25,147 nt of DNA from Oceanimonas sp052119705 (lineage in GTDB: Bacteria > Pseudomonadota > Gammaproteobacteria > Enterobacterales > Aeromonadaceae). Under the pieces are notes generated by a model that was not told where the DNA came from, ran no database searches, and worked only from the letters and a program-made list of their open reading frames with translations. Positions 14,775 through 22,847 of this stretch are shown one piece after another (the stretch's first letter is position 1; each line of letters begins with the position of its first letter). The DNA lies in assembly GCF_052119705.1 (NCBI RefSeq), contig NZ_JBGQOP010000033.1:1-25147 (forward strand), read 5' to 3'. The position numbers and the translations under genes are program-made.

Positions 14775-16955
14775 ATGACGGAACGTACTCACCTCGGCAC
14801 TTTACAAGTTGCTACCGTTCTTCATGATCTGGTAGTAAATGAAATTCTTCCCGGTACTGGTGTTGAGCCAGCAGCATTTTGGGCGGGTATGGAACAAATC
14901 GTAAATGATTTGGCACCTAAAAACCGCGCTTTGCTAGAAAAACGGGAAAGCCTGCAACATCAAATCGATGCATGGCACAACGCCAATGCAGGTTCTGCGT
15001 TTGATGCGGCAACCTACAAAAAGTTCTTAACCGATATCGGCTATTTGTTGCCAGCGGTGGAAGACTTTAAAATTACCACCACCAATGTTGATGCTGAACT
15101 GGCTACCTTAGCTGGCCCGCAACTTGTGGTACCGGTAAATAATGCCCGCTTCGCGCTCAACGCCGCGAATGCTCGTTGGGGTAGCTTGTACGATGCGCTT
15201 TACGGCAGCGACGCTATTTCTGATAAAGACGGTGCAGAAAAAACCAAAGCCTTCAACCCAGTTCGCGCCGCTAAAGTTATCGCTTGGGGTCGCAATTTGC
15301 TGAACCAAGCAGCACCTTTGGCTGTGGGCAGCCATGCAGATGCCGTCGCTTATAAAGTGGTTGATGGTGCACTGCAGGTAGCGCTGGAAAATGGCGAACT
15401 GACGAGCTTGGCTGATACAGCCAAGTTTGTGGGTTATAAGGGCGACACCAATGCGCCCAGCTCGGTATTGATCCGTAACAACGGTATCCATATCGAACTG
15501 CAGTTTGACCGCAATAGCCAAGTGGGTGCCACCGACAAAGCCGGCATCAAAGACTTGGTATTAGAATCTGCGCTTTCGACCATCATGGACTGCGAAGACT
15601 CTATCGCTGCAGTCGATGCTGAAGATAAAGTTGCCGTGTATCGCAATTGGCTGGGCCTGATGAAAGGCACCCTGACCGAGAAGATAGTAAAAGGCGACAA
15701 AGAAACCATCCGCAGCATGAATCCAGACCGCGAATATTTGTCTCCAAACGGTGAAGCTTTCCGTTTGCATGGCCGCAGCCTGTTGTTCGTGCGTAACGTG
15801 GGTCACCTGATGACCAACGAAGCGGTGTTGGACAAAGACGGCAATGAAGTACCAGAAGGTATTATTGACGCTTTGGTTACCAGCCTAATTGCCATTCACG
15901 ATTTGAAAGGCAACAGCGAGTTCCGTAACTCGCGCACCGGCAGCGTGTATATCGTTAAACCTAAGATGCACGGTCCTGAAGAAATTGCCTTTGCTTGTGA
16001 GCTGTTTGCTCGCACCGAGCAGGTGCTGGGCTTGAGCCTGAATACCTTGAAAGTGGGTATTATGGACGAAGAGCGTCGCACCAGTGCCAACCTTAAGGCC
16101 TGTATCGCCCAAGCTAAAGAGCGCGCCGTGTTTATTAACACCGGCTTCCTCGACCGTACCGGTGATGAAATTCACACCAGCATGGAAGCGGGCCCAGTCG
16201 TGCGCAAAGGTAATATGCGCAAGCAAGCTTGGATCAGCGCCTACGAAAATAACAACGTAGATGTGGGTTTGGCTGCAGGTCTGCAAGGCAAGGCACAAAT
16301 CGGTAAAGGCATGTGGGCTATTCCAGATAAAATGGCCGAAATGCTCGACACCAAAATTGTGCATCCGCTAGCCGGTGCTAACACCGCTTGGGTTCCTTCG
16401 CCAACTGCAGCTACTTTGCATGCCACCCATTACCATCAGGTAAATGTGCGTGAGCGTCAAGATGAGCTGAAGTCTCGCGAGCTCGCAAGCTTAGATGCGC
16501 TGTTGACTATTCCTTTGCTGACTCAAAAAGCCAAAGACAGCCTGACTGCAGAAGAGATCCAAAACGAACTGGATAACAACGCTCAGGGTATCTTGGGTTA
16601 TGTAGTGCGCTGGATTGACCAAGGTGTGGGTTGTTCTAAAGTGCCAGACATCAACAACGTCGGCCTGATGGAAGATCGCGCTACCTTGCGTATTTCGGCT
16701 CAGCACATTGCTAACTGGCTACGTCACGGTATTTTGACTGAAGAGCAAGTGATGGAGTCCATGAAACGCATGGCCGCTATCGTTGACCAGCAAAACGCCG
16801 GTGATGCTTTGTATACCAATATGGCACCTAACTTTGACGGCATCGCCTTTAAAGCGGCCTGTGACTTGGTACTTGAAGGTCGCACTCAGCCAAGTGGTTA
16901 TACCGAACCATTGCTGCACGCCTATCGTCGTAAGCTGAAAGCCCAACAGGCTTAA
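14775..16955 (+). CDS. glcB: malate synthase G
   Basis: Condenses glyoxylate with acetyl-CoA to form malate, letting the cell use glycolate, glyoxylate or acetate. The 726-residue length and sequence mark the G isoform, a monomeric cytosolic enzyme (E. coli GlcB, 723 aa). The catalytic regions are present: GRSLLFVRNVGHLM with the active-site arginine at 334, KVGIMDEERRTSANL with the magnesium-binding glutamate near 432, and MEDRATLRISAQHIANWL with the catalytic-base aspartate at 634. No isocitrate lyase or glycolate oxidase gene is next to it. Codon choice looks biased toward preferred codons, suggesting strong expression. The ribosome site (AGAAGAAG) is weak by eye. Confidence 0.97.
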   Translation: MTERTHLGTLQVATVLHDLVVNEILPGTGVEPAAFWAGMEQIVNDLAPKNRALLEKRESLQHQIDAWHNANAGSAFDAATYKKFLTDIGYLLPAVEDFKITTTNVDAELATLAGPQLVVPVNNARFALNAANARWGSLYDALYGSDAISDKDGAEKTKAFNPVRAAKVIAWGRNLLNQAAPLAVGSHADAVAYKVVDGALQVALENGELTSLADTAKFVGYKGDTNAPSSVLIRNNGIHIELQFDRNSQVGATDKAGIKDLVLESALSTIMDCEDSIAAVDAEDKVAVYRNWLGLMKGTLTEKIVKGDKETIRSMNPDREYLSPNGEAFRLHGRSLLFVRNVGHLMTNEAVLDKDGNEVPEGIIDALVTSLIAIHDLKGNSEFRNSRTGSVYIVKPKMHGPEEIAFACELFARTEQVLGLSLNTLKVGIMDEERRTSANLKACIAQAKERAVFINTGFLDRTGDEIHTSMEAGPVVRKGNMRKQAWISAYENNNVDVGLAAGLQGKAQIGKGMWAIPDKMAEMLDTKIVHPLAGANTAWVPSPTAATLHATHYHQVNVRERQDELKSRELASLDALLTIPLLTQKAKDSLTAEEIQNELDNNAQGILGYVVRWIDQGVGCSKVPDINNVGLMEDRATLRISAQHIANWLRHGILTEEQVMESMKRMAAIVDQQNAGDALYTNMAPNFDGIAFKAACDLVLEGRTQPSGYTEPLLHAYRRKLKAQQA

Positions 16956-17000
16956 AGAAACTGTGATTTCTCGGTTCTACCCGAGACACTGACGATAACA

Positions 17001-17030
17001 AAAATCCCCGGCTCTGCTGGGGATTTTTTT
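17001..17030 (+). terminator. terminator of glcB
   Basis: AAAATCCCC (17001-17009) pairs with GGGGATTTT (17019-17027) around a 9-base loop, followed by T residues. It lies 46 bp after the glcB stop. The remaining 227 bp to the next gene hold nothing I can name. Confidence 0.93.
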
Positions 17031-17257
17031 AACCTGCGTATTTAACTTTTTCCTAATCGCTTATGGTCATGAGTTGGCGCATTTAGTGCAAGCCTGTTTA
17101 CCGCCGCTACTAAACCTCAGTTTTATCACGTCTTACACACTCATTTACCGTATGCTCTGTTTAGTCAGTGTGATTACTGTCATTCTAAACTGGTATTTAA
17201 TCTTTCATTATTACGTTAATCATCACCACTCCACTCACTCAAACGAATAAGGTTGGC

Positions 17258-18631
17258 ATGCTTACACGTTTAGTTATTTCGCTTTCCGCGTTAATTTTCA
17301 GTGTCTTCTTACTCATGGGCGGCAACACTTTTGTGATGACGCTGCTCGGCGTTAACTTAGGTCTTAAGGGCGTCGAGCCACGGCTGATTGGTAGCATTAT
17401 GGTCTGCTACTCAGTGGGTTTCGTATTAGGCTCTTTATATGGTCCTAGAGTCATTAAGCGAGTGGGGCATATTCGAGCCTTTGCCGTATTTAGTGCCTTC
17501 TTGGCCAGCTCGACGCTGATATTTCCGCTCACCGATAGCATCTTGCTGTGGGCTTTATTACGGGCCTTGAGTGGTATAGCCGTGGCTGGTTGCTTTATCG
17601 TTATTGAAAGCTGGTTTAGCGCCGTGGCCAGTAATGATAATCGCGCCACCTTGTTTTTTTCCTACCAAATTTGTACCTATTTAGCGGCCACCGTCGGCCA
17701 GCTATTAATCGGTTTTATCGATCCCATGGCGTATATCCCCTTTACGCTGGGGGCCATAGTACTGATCGCCGCCTTAGTGCCTTTGTCTCTGAGTCGCATG
17801 AGTGCGCCGACCATAGAGCATAACGAGCGCATTAGCGTGAAGGCCATCATTAAAGAGGCCCCAGTGGGCTTATTGGCGGCGCTGTGTAGCGGCATGTTGA
17901 TCAGCAGTTTTTACGCCATGGCGCCGGTATATGCGATTCAAGTGGGCCTTAAGGTGGAACAATTATCCTACTTTATGGCCGCGTCCGTGTTTGCCTTTAT
18001 TCTATTCGCCTTGCCGCTGGGGCGCTTATGTGACCGCTTAGATCGTAGCAAGATAATGGTATGGATTAATGGCTTAGTGTTTTTAAGTGCGCTGGGTGTG
18101 GTGTTTGTCGGGCCTTTTCATCTGGGCTTTTTAATTGGCTTTTCGGCGCTCTACATGGGCATGGTGGCGGCTATCTATCCGGTGGCGGTGGCTATTACCA
18201 ATGACCGCATGGAGGCCCAACATATAGTGGCGGCCAGCACTACCTTATTGCTGAGCTATGGCTTAGGCAGCTCCTTGGGCCCGCTGTTTAGCTCCAGCAT
18301 GATGGCTTGGTTTGGCGCTCAAGGCTTGTATTATGGCTGTGGTGCTATCGCGCTCTTGTTAGGCTCTTATACGTGGATGTGGAGTTTGAGATCTCGGGTG
18401 GTGGAAGTGGAAGATCAGGCACAATATATCCCCAGTACCGCCGAAACTGTGGGTGTGATCGCCGAGCTGGATCCGCGAAATGAAGAGTTTATCGATGTGC
18501 CCGAGGAGGAGATTTACCCGCATTTAGAGGCAGAAGAAATTGCTCAAGCACAAGCCAGCCAAATGGAACTGGATTTGCCTGAGCCTGAGCTTGAAGTGGG
18601 TGAAGAGGAGTCCATTTTGGTACCTCATTGA
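17258..18631 (+). CDS. MFS transporter, YcaD-like, with acidic C-terminal tail
   Basis: Twelve-helix major facilitator protein of the inner membrane, 457 residues. Hydrophobic segments span about 1-390. The loop GSLYGPRVIKRVGHIRAF (58-75) is the MFS motif A region after helix 2; a related loop PLGRLCDRLDRSKIM follows helix 8 in the second half. The fold, IVIESWFSAVASNDNRA and the overall order resemble E. coli YcaD (382 aa). The final 65-70 residues (from about 390) are cytoplasmic and rich in E and D, and are not part of the transporter core. Substrate is unknown. No partner gene is adjacent. Confidence 0.85.
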   Translation: MLTRLVISLSALIFSVFLLMGGNTFVMTLLGVNLGLKGVEPRLIGSIMVCYSVGFVLGSLYGPRVIKRVGHIRAFAVFSAFLASSTLIFPLTDSILLWALLRALSGIAVAGCFIVIESWFSAVASNDNRATLFFSYQICTYLAATVGQLLIGFIDPMAYIPFTLGAIVLIAALVPLSLSRMSAPTIEHNERISVKAIIKEAPVGLLAALCSGMLISSFYAMAPVYAIQVGLKVEQLSYFMAASVFAFILFALPLGRLCDRLDRSKIMVWINGLVFLSALGVVFVGPFHLGFLIGFSALYMGMVAAIYPVAVAITNDRMEAQHIVAASTTLLLSYGLGSSLGPLFSSSMMAWFGAQGLYYGCGAIALLLGSYTWMWSLRSRVVEVEDQAQYIPSTAETVGVIAELDPRNEEFIDVPEEEIYPHLEAEEIAQAQASQMELDLPEPELEVGEEESILVPH

Positions 18632-18837
18632 TGGTAACAAACAGCGAGTCGGGGCATGTTTAGCTCTTTGTTTGGCTAGACGGCACGGGTGTGGCTATGC
18701 TCAAGAGGCTTGATACTGTCATATTGGTGTCAATTTAAGGTGTTAGGCTGGCATTTCAGCAGTGAGGCTGGTGGTGATAAACCAGAATGATGAAAGGGTC
18801 AGCTAATAACACTGCTCAATCACATGAGGGCCACATA

Positions 18838-19002
18838 ATGGAATATGTCGCACAAAAAAATACCGCTTCGTTAGACCTAACACCTTGCCAATGGAGTGCA
18901 GACGATTGTTATCCCGCTACTTTGCTGTGTTGGTTACACCAACAGGCACAGCCCTTAACCGAGCTGCTAGTCCCTGATTTTCAAGAACTAGAGGTCGTTT
19001 AA
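18838..19002 (+). CDS. small unrecognised protein, 54 residues
   Basis: Starting at the ATG at 18838, which has GAGGG 7 bases upstream, the frame gives 54 residues beginning MEYVAQKNTASLDL. An ATG at 18787 would add 17 residues but lacks as good a ribosome site. The product has three cysteines (C17, C24, C31), two tryptophans, an acidic C-terminus (DFQELEVV) and no signal peptide or transmembrane helix. I do not recognise the family. It lies between the MFS gene and epd and is followed by a hairpin at 19021. The good ribosome site argues for a real gene, but chance cannot be excluded. Confidence 0.5.
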   Translation: MEYVAQKNTASLDLTPCQWSADDCYPATLLCWLHQQAQPLTELLVPDFQELEVV

Positions 19003-19020
19003 CCGTCATTTTAGTGCCGA

Positions 19021-19044
19021 ACCCAGCGGTATTTTCCGCTGGGT
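19021..19044. terminator. hairpin after the small gene, possible terminator
   Basis: ACCCAGCGG (19021-19029) and CCGCTGGGT (19036-19044) form a 9-bp stem with loop TATTTT, 18 bp after the small ORF. No T run follows on either strand, so termination would be weak or Rho-assisted. Confidence 0.5.
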
Positions 19045-19121
19045 GCTCGTTATTGACACGCATCTCAACCACAGCCATTCCCCTTGCTTTCAATCCCCGT
19101 TAAACTTGAGACTTGAATATG

Positions 19122-19144
19122 GCGCCAAGCGATGAGCTTGGCGC
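19122..19144 (+). promoter_or_regulatory. hairpin in the leader upstream of epd
   Basis: GCGCCAAGC (19122-19130), loop GATGA, GCTTGGCGC (19136-19144): a perfect 9-bp stem about 60 bp before the epd start, followed by ACCTTTT. It could be a terminator for upstream transcription or a leader structure of the epd-pgk-fbaA transcript. The sequence does not decide which. Confidence 0.4.
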
Positions 19145-19206
19145 ACCTTTTGCCGCGTTTTAGCCGCACTTTTTCTGCACTATGCGCTCAGTAGGAATCT
19201 AACCCC

Positions 19207-20232
19207 ATGATCAGAGTCGCCATTAATGGCTATGGCCGTATCGGCCGCAGTATATTACGGGCTTTTTATGAGCGCGGACTGCAGCAGCACCTAAAAATTG
19301 TGGCTATCAATGAGCTGGCCGAGCCCGAGGCCATGGCGCACCTCACCCGTTATGACTCCAGTCATGGCCGCTTTGGTGAAGAAGTGATGCTGTTACCCGG
19401 CGCGCTTGAGATTGCCGGTGACGTGATTAAGCTTTGCCATGAGCCGGATCCCGCTAAATTACCTTGGCGTGAGCTGGGCGTGGATTTGGTGCTGGAATGC
19501 ACGGGCGTGTTGTCGAGCCGCCGCGATGCTGAGCGCCACTTAAGTGCCGGTGCCAAGAAAGTCTTGTTCTCTCATCCAGGGGATAACGACTTAGATGCCA
19601 CTATCGTATATGGCGTAAATCATCAGCTGTTGACGGGCCGCGAGACGATGATCTCTAACGCCTCTTGTACTACCAATTGCGTGGTGCCGGTTATCGAAAC
19701 GCTGCACCGGGTGTTTAATATTAAATGCGGTAATATCACCACCATTCACTCGGCGATGAACGACCAACAAGTGATCGATGCCTATCACTCGGATTTGCGC
19801 CGTACTCGCGCCGCCAGTCAGTCGATTATTCCAGTCGATACCAAGCTGGCCAAGGGCGTGGAGCGCATCTTGCCCCATTTTGCCGGCAAATTCGAAGCCA
19901 TCTCAGTTCGGGTGCCCACCATTAACGTCACCGCCATGGACCTAAGCGTGCTAGTAGAGCACAAGGCCACGGTAGAGGCGGTGAATCAAGTGTTGCGTGA
20001 GGCGGCTCTTGGCTCACTGCGTGGTATCTTGGGCTACACAGAGGCGCCCTTGGTGTCTGTGGATTTTAACCACGACCCGCATTCGTCGATTATCGATGGC
20101 ACGCAGACCCGCGTCAGTGACGCTAACCTAATCAAGATGCTGATGTGGTGTGATAATGAATGGGGCTTTGCTAACCGTATGTTGGATACCAGCTTGGCTT
20201 GGTTTAGCGCCGAGCAGCTTGCTTTAAAATAA
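19207..20232 (+). CDS. epd: erythrose-4-phosphate dehydrogenase Epd
   Basis: NAD-dependent oxidation of D-erythrose 4-phosphate to 4-phosphoerythronate, the first step of the DXP-independent vitamin B6 route; a GAPDH-family cytosolic enzyme. The 341-residue product follows E. coli Epd (339 aa): Rossmann motif INGYGRIGRS (6-15), catalytic SNASCTTNC with C154 and H181 in TTIHSAMNDQQVIDAYH, plus RRTRAASQSIIPVDTKLAKG and DNEWGFANRMLDT. The NDQQVIDAYHSDLRRTRAAS region separates Epd from glycolytic GAPDH. pgk starts 92 bp downstream, an arrangement widespread in gammaproteobacteria. Confidence 0.95.
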   Translation: MIRVAINGYGRIGRSILRAFYERGLQQHLKIVAINELAEPEAMAHLTRYDSSHGRFGEEVMLLPGALEIAGDVIKLCHEPDPAKLPWRELGVDLVLECTGVLSSRRDAERHLSAGAKKVLFSHPGDNDLDATIVYGVNHQLLTGRETMISNASCTTNCVVPVIETLHRVFNIKCGNITTIHSAMNDQQVIDAYHSDLRRTRAASQSIIPVDTKLAKGVERILPHFAGKFEAISVRVPTINVTAMDLSVLVEHKATVEAVNQVLREAALGSLRGILGYTEAPLVSVDFNHDPHSSIIDGTQTRVSDANLIKMLMWCDNEWGFANRMLDTSLAWFSAEQLALK

Positions 20233-20324
20233 GTCTACTTAAAACACCTTCACTATTTTTACATTTATATCGTTAACCTTTAGACCGCCAACACTTAACC
20301 GCAATCAGAACAAAGGACGCCTTA

Positions 20325-21488
20325 ATGTCTGTCATTAACATGAATGAGCTCGATTTATCCCATAAGCGAGTGCTGATCCGTGCCGATTTAAACGTGCCCA
20401 TAAAAGATGGCGTGGTCAGCTCGGACGCGCGTATTCTGGCTTCCTTGCCCACCATTAAGGCCGCATTAGCGCAAGGCGCTAAGGTGATGGTGACGTCGCA
20501 TTTAGGGCGCCCGACAGAAGGCGAGTTTGCGGCTGAGTTTTCACTGCAGCCGGTGGTGGATTACCTACAAAAAGCCTTGCCGGTGCAGGTGCGCTTAGCC
20601 AGCGATTATTTAAATGGTTTGGAGCTTGTTGAACAAGAGCTGGTGGTGCTTGAAAACGTGCGCTTTAACGTCGGTGAGAAAAAAGACGACGAGAGCTTAG
20701 CGCGCCAATATGCGGCCCTGTGTGATGTGTTTGTGATGGATGCCTTTGGTACCGCGCACCGCGCTCAAGCTTCTACGCACGGCGTGGCAAAATTTGCCGC
20801 CATCGCCTGTGCCGGCCCTTTGTTATCAGCTGAATTGGCAGCCTTAGCCAAAGCACTCGACAACCCGGCACGGCCGCTAGTGGCGGTAGTGGGCGGTTCT
20901 AAAGTCTCCACTAAGTTGACTGTGCTAGAGTCCCTGTCCCAGATCGCTGATCAGTTGGTAGTGGGTGGCGGTATTTCTAATACCTTTGTCGCCGCGGCTG
21001 GCCATAACGTGGGCAAGTCTTTATATGAAAAAGACTTGATCCCAGAAGCACAGCGCTTAATGGCCAAGTGCGCGATTCCGTTGCCGACCGATGTGCGCAC
21101 CGCCACCGAATTTTCTGACACCGCAGTGGCGACCGTAAAAGACGTGTCTGAAGTGCAAGATAACGAGCTAATCTTTGATCTCGGTGATGAGTCCGCAGCA
21201 GTGCTGGCTGAAATTTTGAGAAATGCTAAAACCATTATTTGGAATGGCCCAGTTGGCGTATTTGAGTTTGAAAATTTCCGTGCCGGCACCGAAATTATCG
21301 CGAAAGCGATAGCTGAGAGCGACGCCTTTTCCATTGCTGGCGGTGGTGATACCTTAGCGGCCATCGACTTATTCGGCATTAAAGACCAGATTTCCTATAT
21401 TTCGACCGGTGGTGGTGCCTTCTTAGAATTTGTTGAAGGTAAAACTCTGCCCGCCGTGGCCATGCTTGAGCAAAGAGCCAAAGGCTGA
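20325..21488 (+). CDS. pgk: phosphoglycerate kinase
   Basis: Transfers phosphate from 1,3-bisphosphoglycerate to ADP in glycolysis (reversed in gluconeogenesis); cytosolic monomer. At 387 residues it equals E. coli Pgk in length and aligns throughout. Substrate-binding motifs RADLNVPIKDG (19-29), TSHLGRPTEGE and LENVRFN are in the N-lobe. The nucleotide side has GGSKVSTKLTVLESL, the hinge stretch WNGPVGVFEFENF, AGGGDTLAAI and STGGGAFLEF. An AAGGA ribosome site precedes the ATG. fbaA follows 72 bp later. Confidence 0.98.
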   Translation: MSVINMNELDLSHKRVLIRADLNVPIKDGVVSSDARILASLPTIKAALAQGAKVMVTSHLGRPTEGEFAAEFSLQPVVDYLQKALPVQVRLASDYLNGLELVEQELVVLENVRFNVGEKKDDESLARQYAALCDVFVMDAFGTAHRAQASTHGVAKFAAIACAGPLLSAELAALAKALDNPARPLVAVVGGSKVSTKLTVLESLSQIADQLVVGGGISNTFVAAAGHNVGKSLYEKDLIPEAQRLMAKCAIPLPTDVRTATEFSDTAVATVKDVSEVQDNELIFDLGDESAAVLAEILRNAKTIIWNGPVGVFEFENFRAGTEIIAKAIAESDAFSIAGGGDTLAAIDLFGIKDQISYISTGGGAFLEFVEGKTLPAVAMLEQRAKG

Positions 21489-21560
21489 ACTTAATTTCGA
21501 TATAGATTTATCTCGGCTGCGCTTGAGTGCGGCCGTTTATGCATTAGAGAGGAGCAAATA

Positions 21561-22640
21561 ATGTCTCAGAAAATTTTAGACGTGGTAAAGCCAGGTGTGG
21601 TGTGTGGTCATGATATGCAAAAAATCTTTGCCATTGCCAAGGAAAGTGAGTTTGCGCTGCCTGCGGTAAACGTAGTCGGTACCGACTCAGTAAATGCGGT
21701 ATTAGAAGCCGCAGCCAAGGTTAAAGCACCTGTCGTAGTGCAGTTTTCTAACGGCGGCGCCGCTTTTTATGCTGGCAAAGGTTTAAAAATGGAAGGTCAT
21801 CAGGCTGCGATTTTAGGCGCCATCTCGGGTGCACATCACGTGCATGCCATGGCTGAGGCCTACGGTATTCCGGTGATTTTGCACACGGATCACGCGGCGA
21901 AAAAACTGCTGCCTTGGATCGATGGTTTGTTAGACGCGGGCGAAAAGCACTTTGCCCAAACCGGTAAGCCGTTGTTTAGCTCACATATGATCGACTTGTC
22001 TGAAGAAAGTCTGGAAGAAAATATCGAGATTTGTAGCCAATATCTGGCGCGCATGAGCAAAATCGGCATGACGCTGGAAATTGAGCTGGGTTGCACCGGA
22101 GGCGAAGAAGACGGCGTTGACAACACCAGCATGGACAGCTCACTGCTCTACACTCAGCCAGCAGACGTGGCCTACGCCTATGAAAAACTGAGCGCTATCA
22201 GTGATATGTTCACCATTGCCGCTTCATTTGGCAACGTGCATGGTGTGTACAAGCCGGGTAACGTTAAGCTAACGCCGAAGATTTTAGATAACTCACAAAA
22301 ATATGTGTCTGAAAAATTTGGTCTGCCGGCTAAGTCGCTGGACTTCGTGTTTCACGGCGGTTCAGGTTCTTCTGCGGCAGAGATCAAAGAATCCATCGGT
22401 TATGGTGTGGTAAAGATGAATATCGACACAGATACCCAGTGGGCGACGTGGGCAGGCGTGATGGATTACTACAAAGCCAAGCAAGACTATTTGCAAGGCC
22501 AAATTGGTAACCCAGAAGGCGACGATAAGCCGAACAAAAAATATTACGACCCGCGCGTTTGGTTACGCGAAGGCCAAAATCAGATGATAGCGCGATTAGA
22601 ACAGGCATTTACCGAGTTAAATGCGATTAACGTATTGTAA
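21561..22640 (+). CDS. fbaA: class II fructose-bisphosphate aldolase
   Basis: Zinc-dependent cleavage of fructose 1,6-bisphosphate to dihydroxyacetone phosphate and glyceraldehyde 3-phosphate, and the reverse. At 359 residues it has the same length as E. coli FbaA. Zinc and catalytic residues are visible: D110 and H111 in LHTDHAAKK, ELGCTGGEEDGVDN, the zinc histidines in NVHGVYKPGN and VFHGGSGSS, and the phosphate-binding NIDTDTQWA. E. coli has Cys right after the zinc histidine where this protein has Ala, a common substitution. GAGGAG supports the start. It closes the epd-pgk-fbaA cluster and is followed by a terminator. Confidence 0.98.
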   Translation: MSQKILDVVKPGVVCGHDMQKIFAIAKESEFALPAVNVVGTDSVNAVLEAAAKVKAPVVVQFSNGGAAFYAGKGLKMEGHQAAILGAISGAHHVHAMAEAYGIPVILHTDHAAKKLLPWIDGLLDAGEKHFAQTGKPLFSSHMIDLSEESLEENIEICSQYLARMSKIGMTLEIELGCTGGEEDGVDNTSMDSSLLYTQPADVAYAYEKLSAISDMFTIAASFGNVHGVYKPGNVKLTPKILDNSQKYVSEKFGLPAKSLDFVFHGGSGSSAAEIKESIGYGVVKMNIDTDTQWATWAGVMDYYKAKQDYLQGQIGNPEGDDKPNKKYYDPRVWLREGQNQMIARLEQAFTELNAINVL

Positions 22641-22667
22641 TCTAAGAGTTTAAGTTTGTAGCATACA

Positions 22668-22695
22668 AATACCGACCCAGCGTCGGTATTTTTTT
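22668..22695 (+). terminator. terminator of the epd-pgk-fbaA cluster
   Basis: AATACCGAC (22668-22676), loop CCAGC, GTCGGTATT (22682-22690), then T residues to 22695. It separates the glycolysis genes from the adhesin gene. Confidence 0.94.
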
Positions 22696-22799
22696 AACCA
22701 TTTTTTACTAAACCGTTCTAAAAAGTAGGAGTATCGACTAATAAAAAGGCATCTTGCTGTCGATTTATACCAATGGATGGTTTCATTTGTTCCCGCTAC

Positions 22800-22842
22800 T
22801 ATGATTAGTAATGAGATTGTCTAATAAAAATAGTGACGGGAG
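22800..22842 (+). promoter_or_regulatory. possible -10 and ribosome site of the adhesin gene
   Basis: TATGAT at 22800-22805 is a good -10 match but no convincing -35 lies 16-18 bp upstream, which might mean an activator is needed. GGGAG at 22838-22842 is a clear ribosome site 5 bases before the ATG at 22848. No known regulator site is recognisable by eye. Confidence 0.4.
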
Positions 22843-22847
22843 TATTT

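Noticed and set aside
15885..16364. Minus-strand open frame of 159 codons inside glcB
   Set aside because: It lies wholly opposite conserved malate synthase sequence and has no family resemblance.
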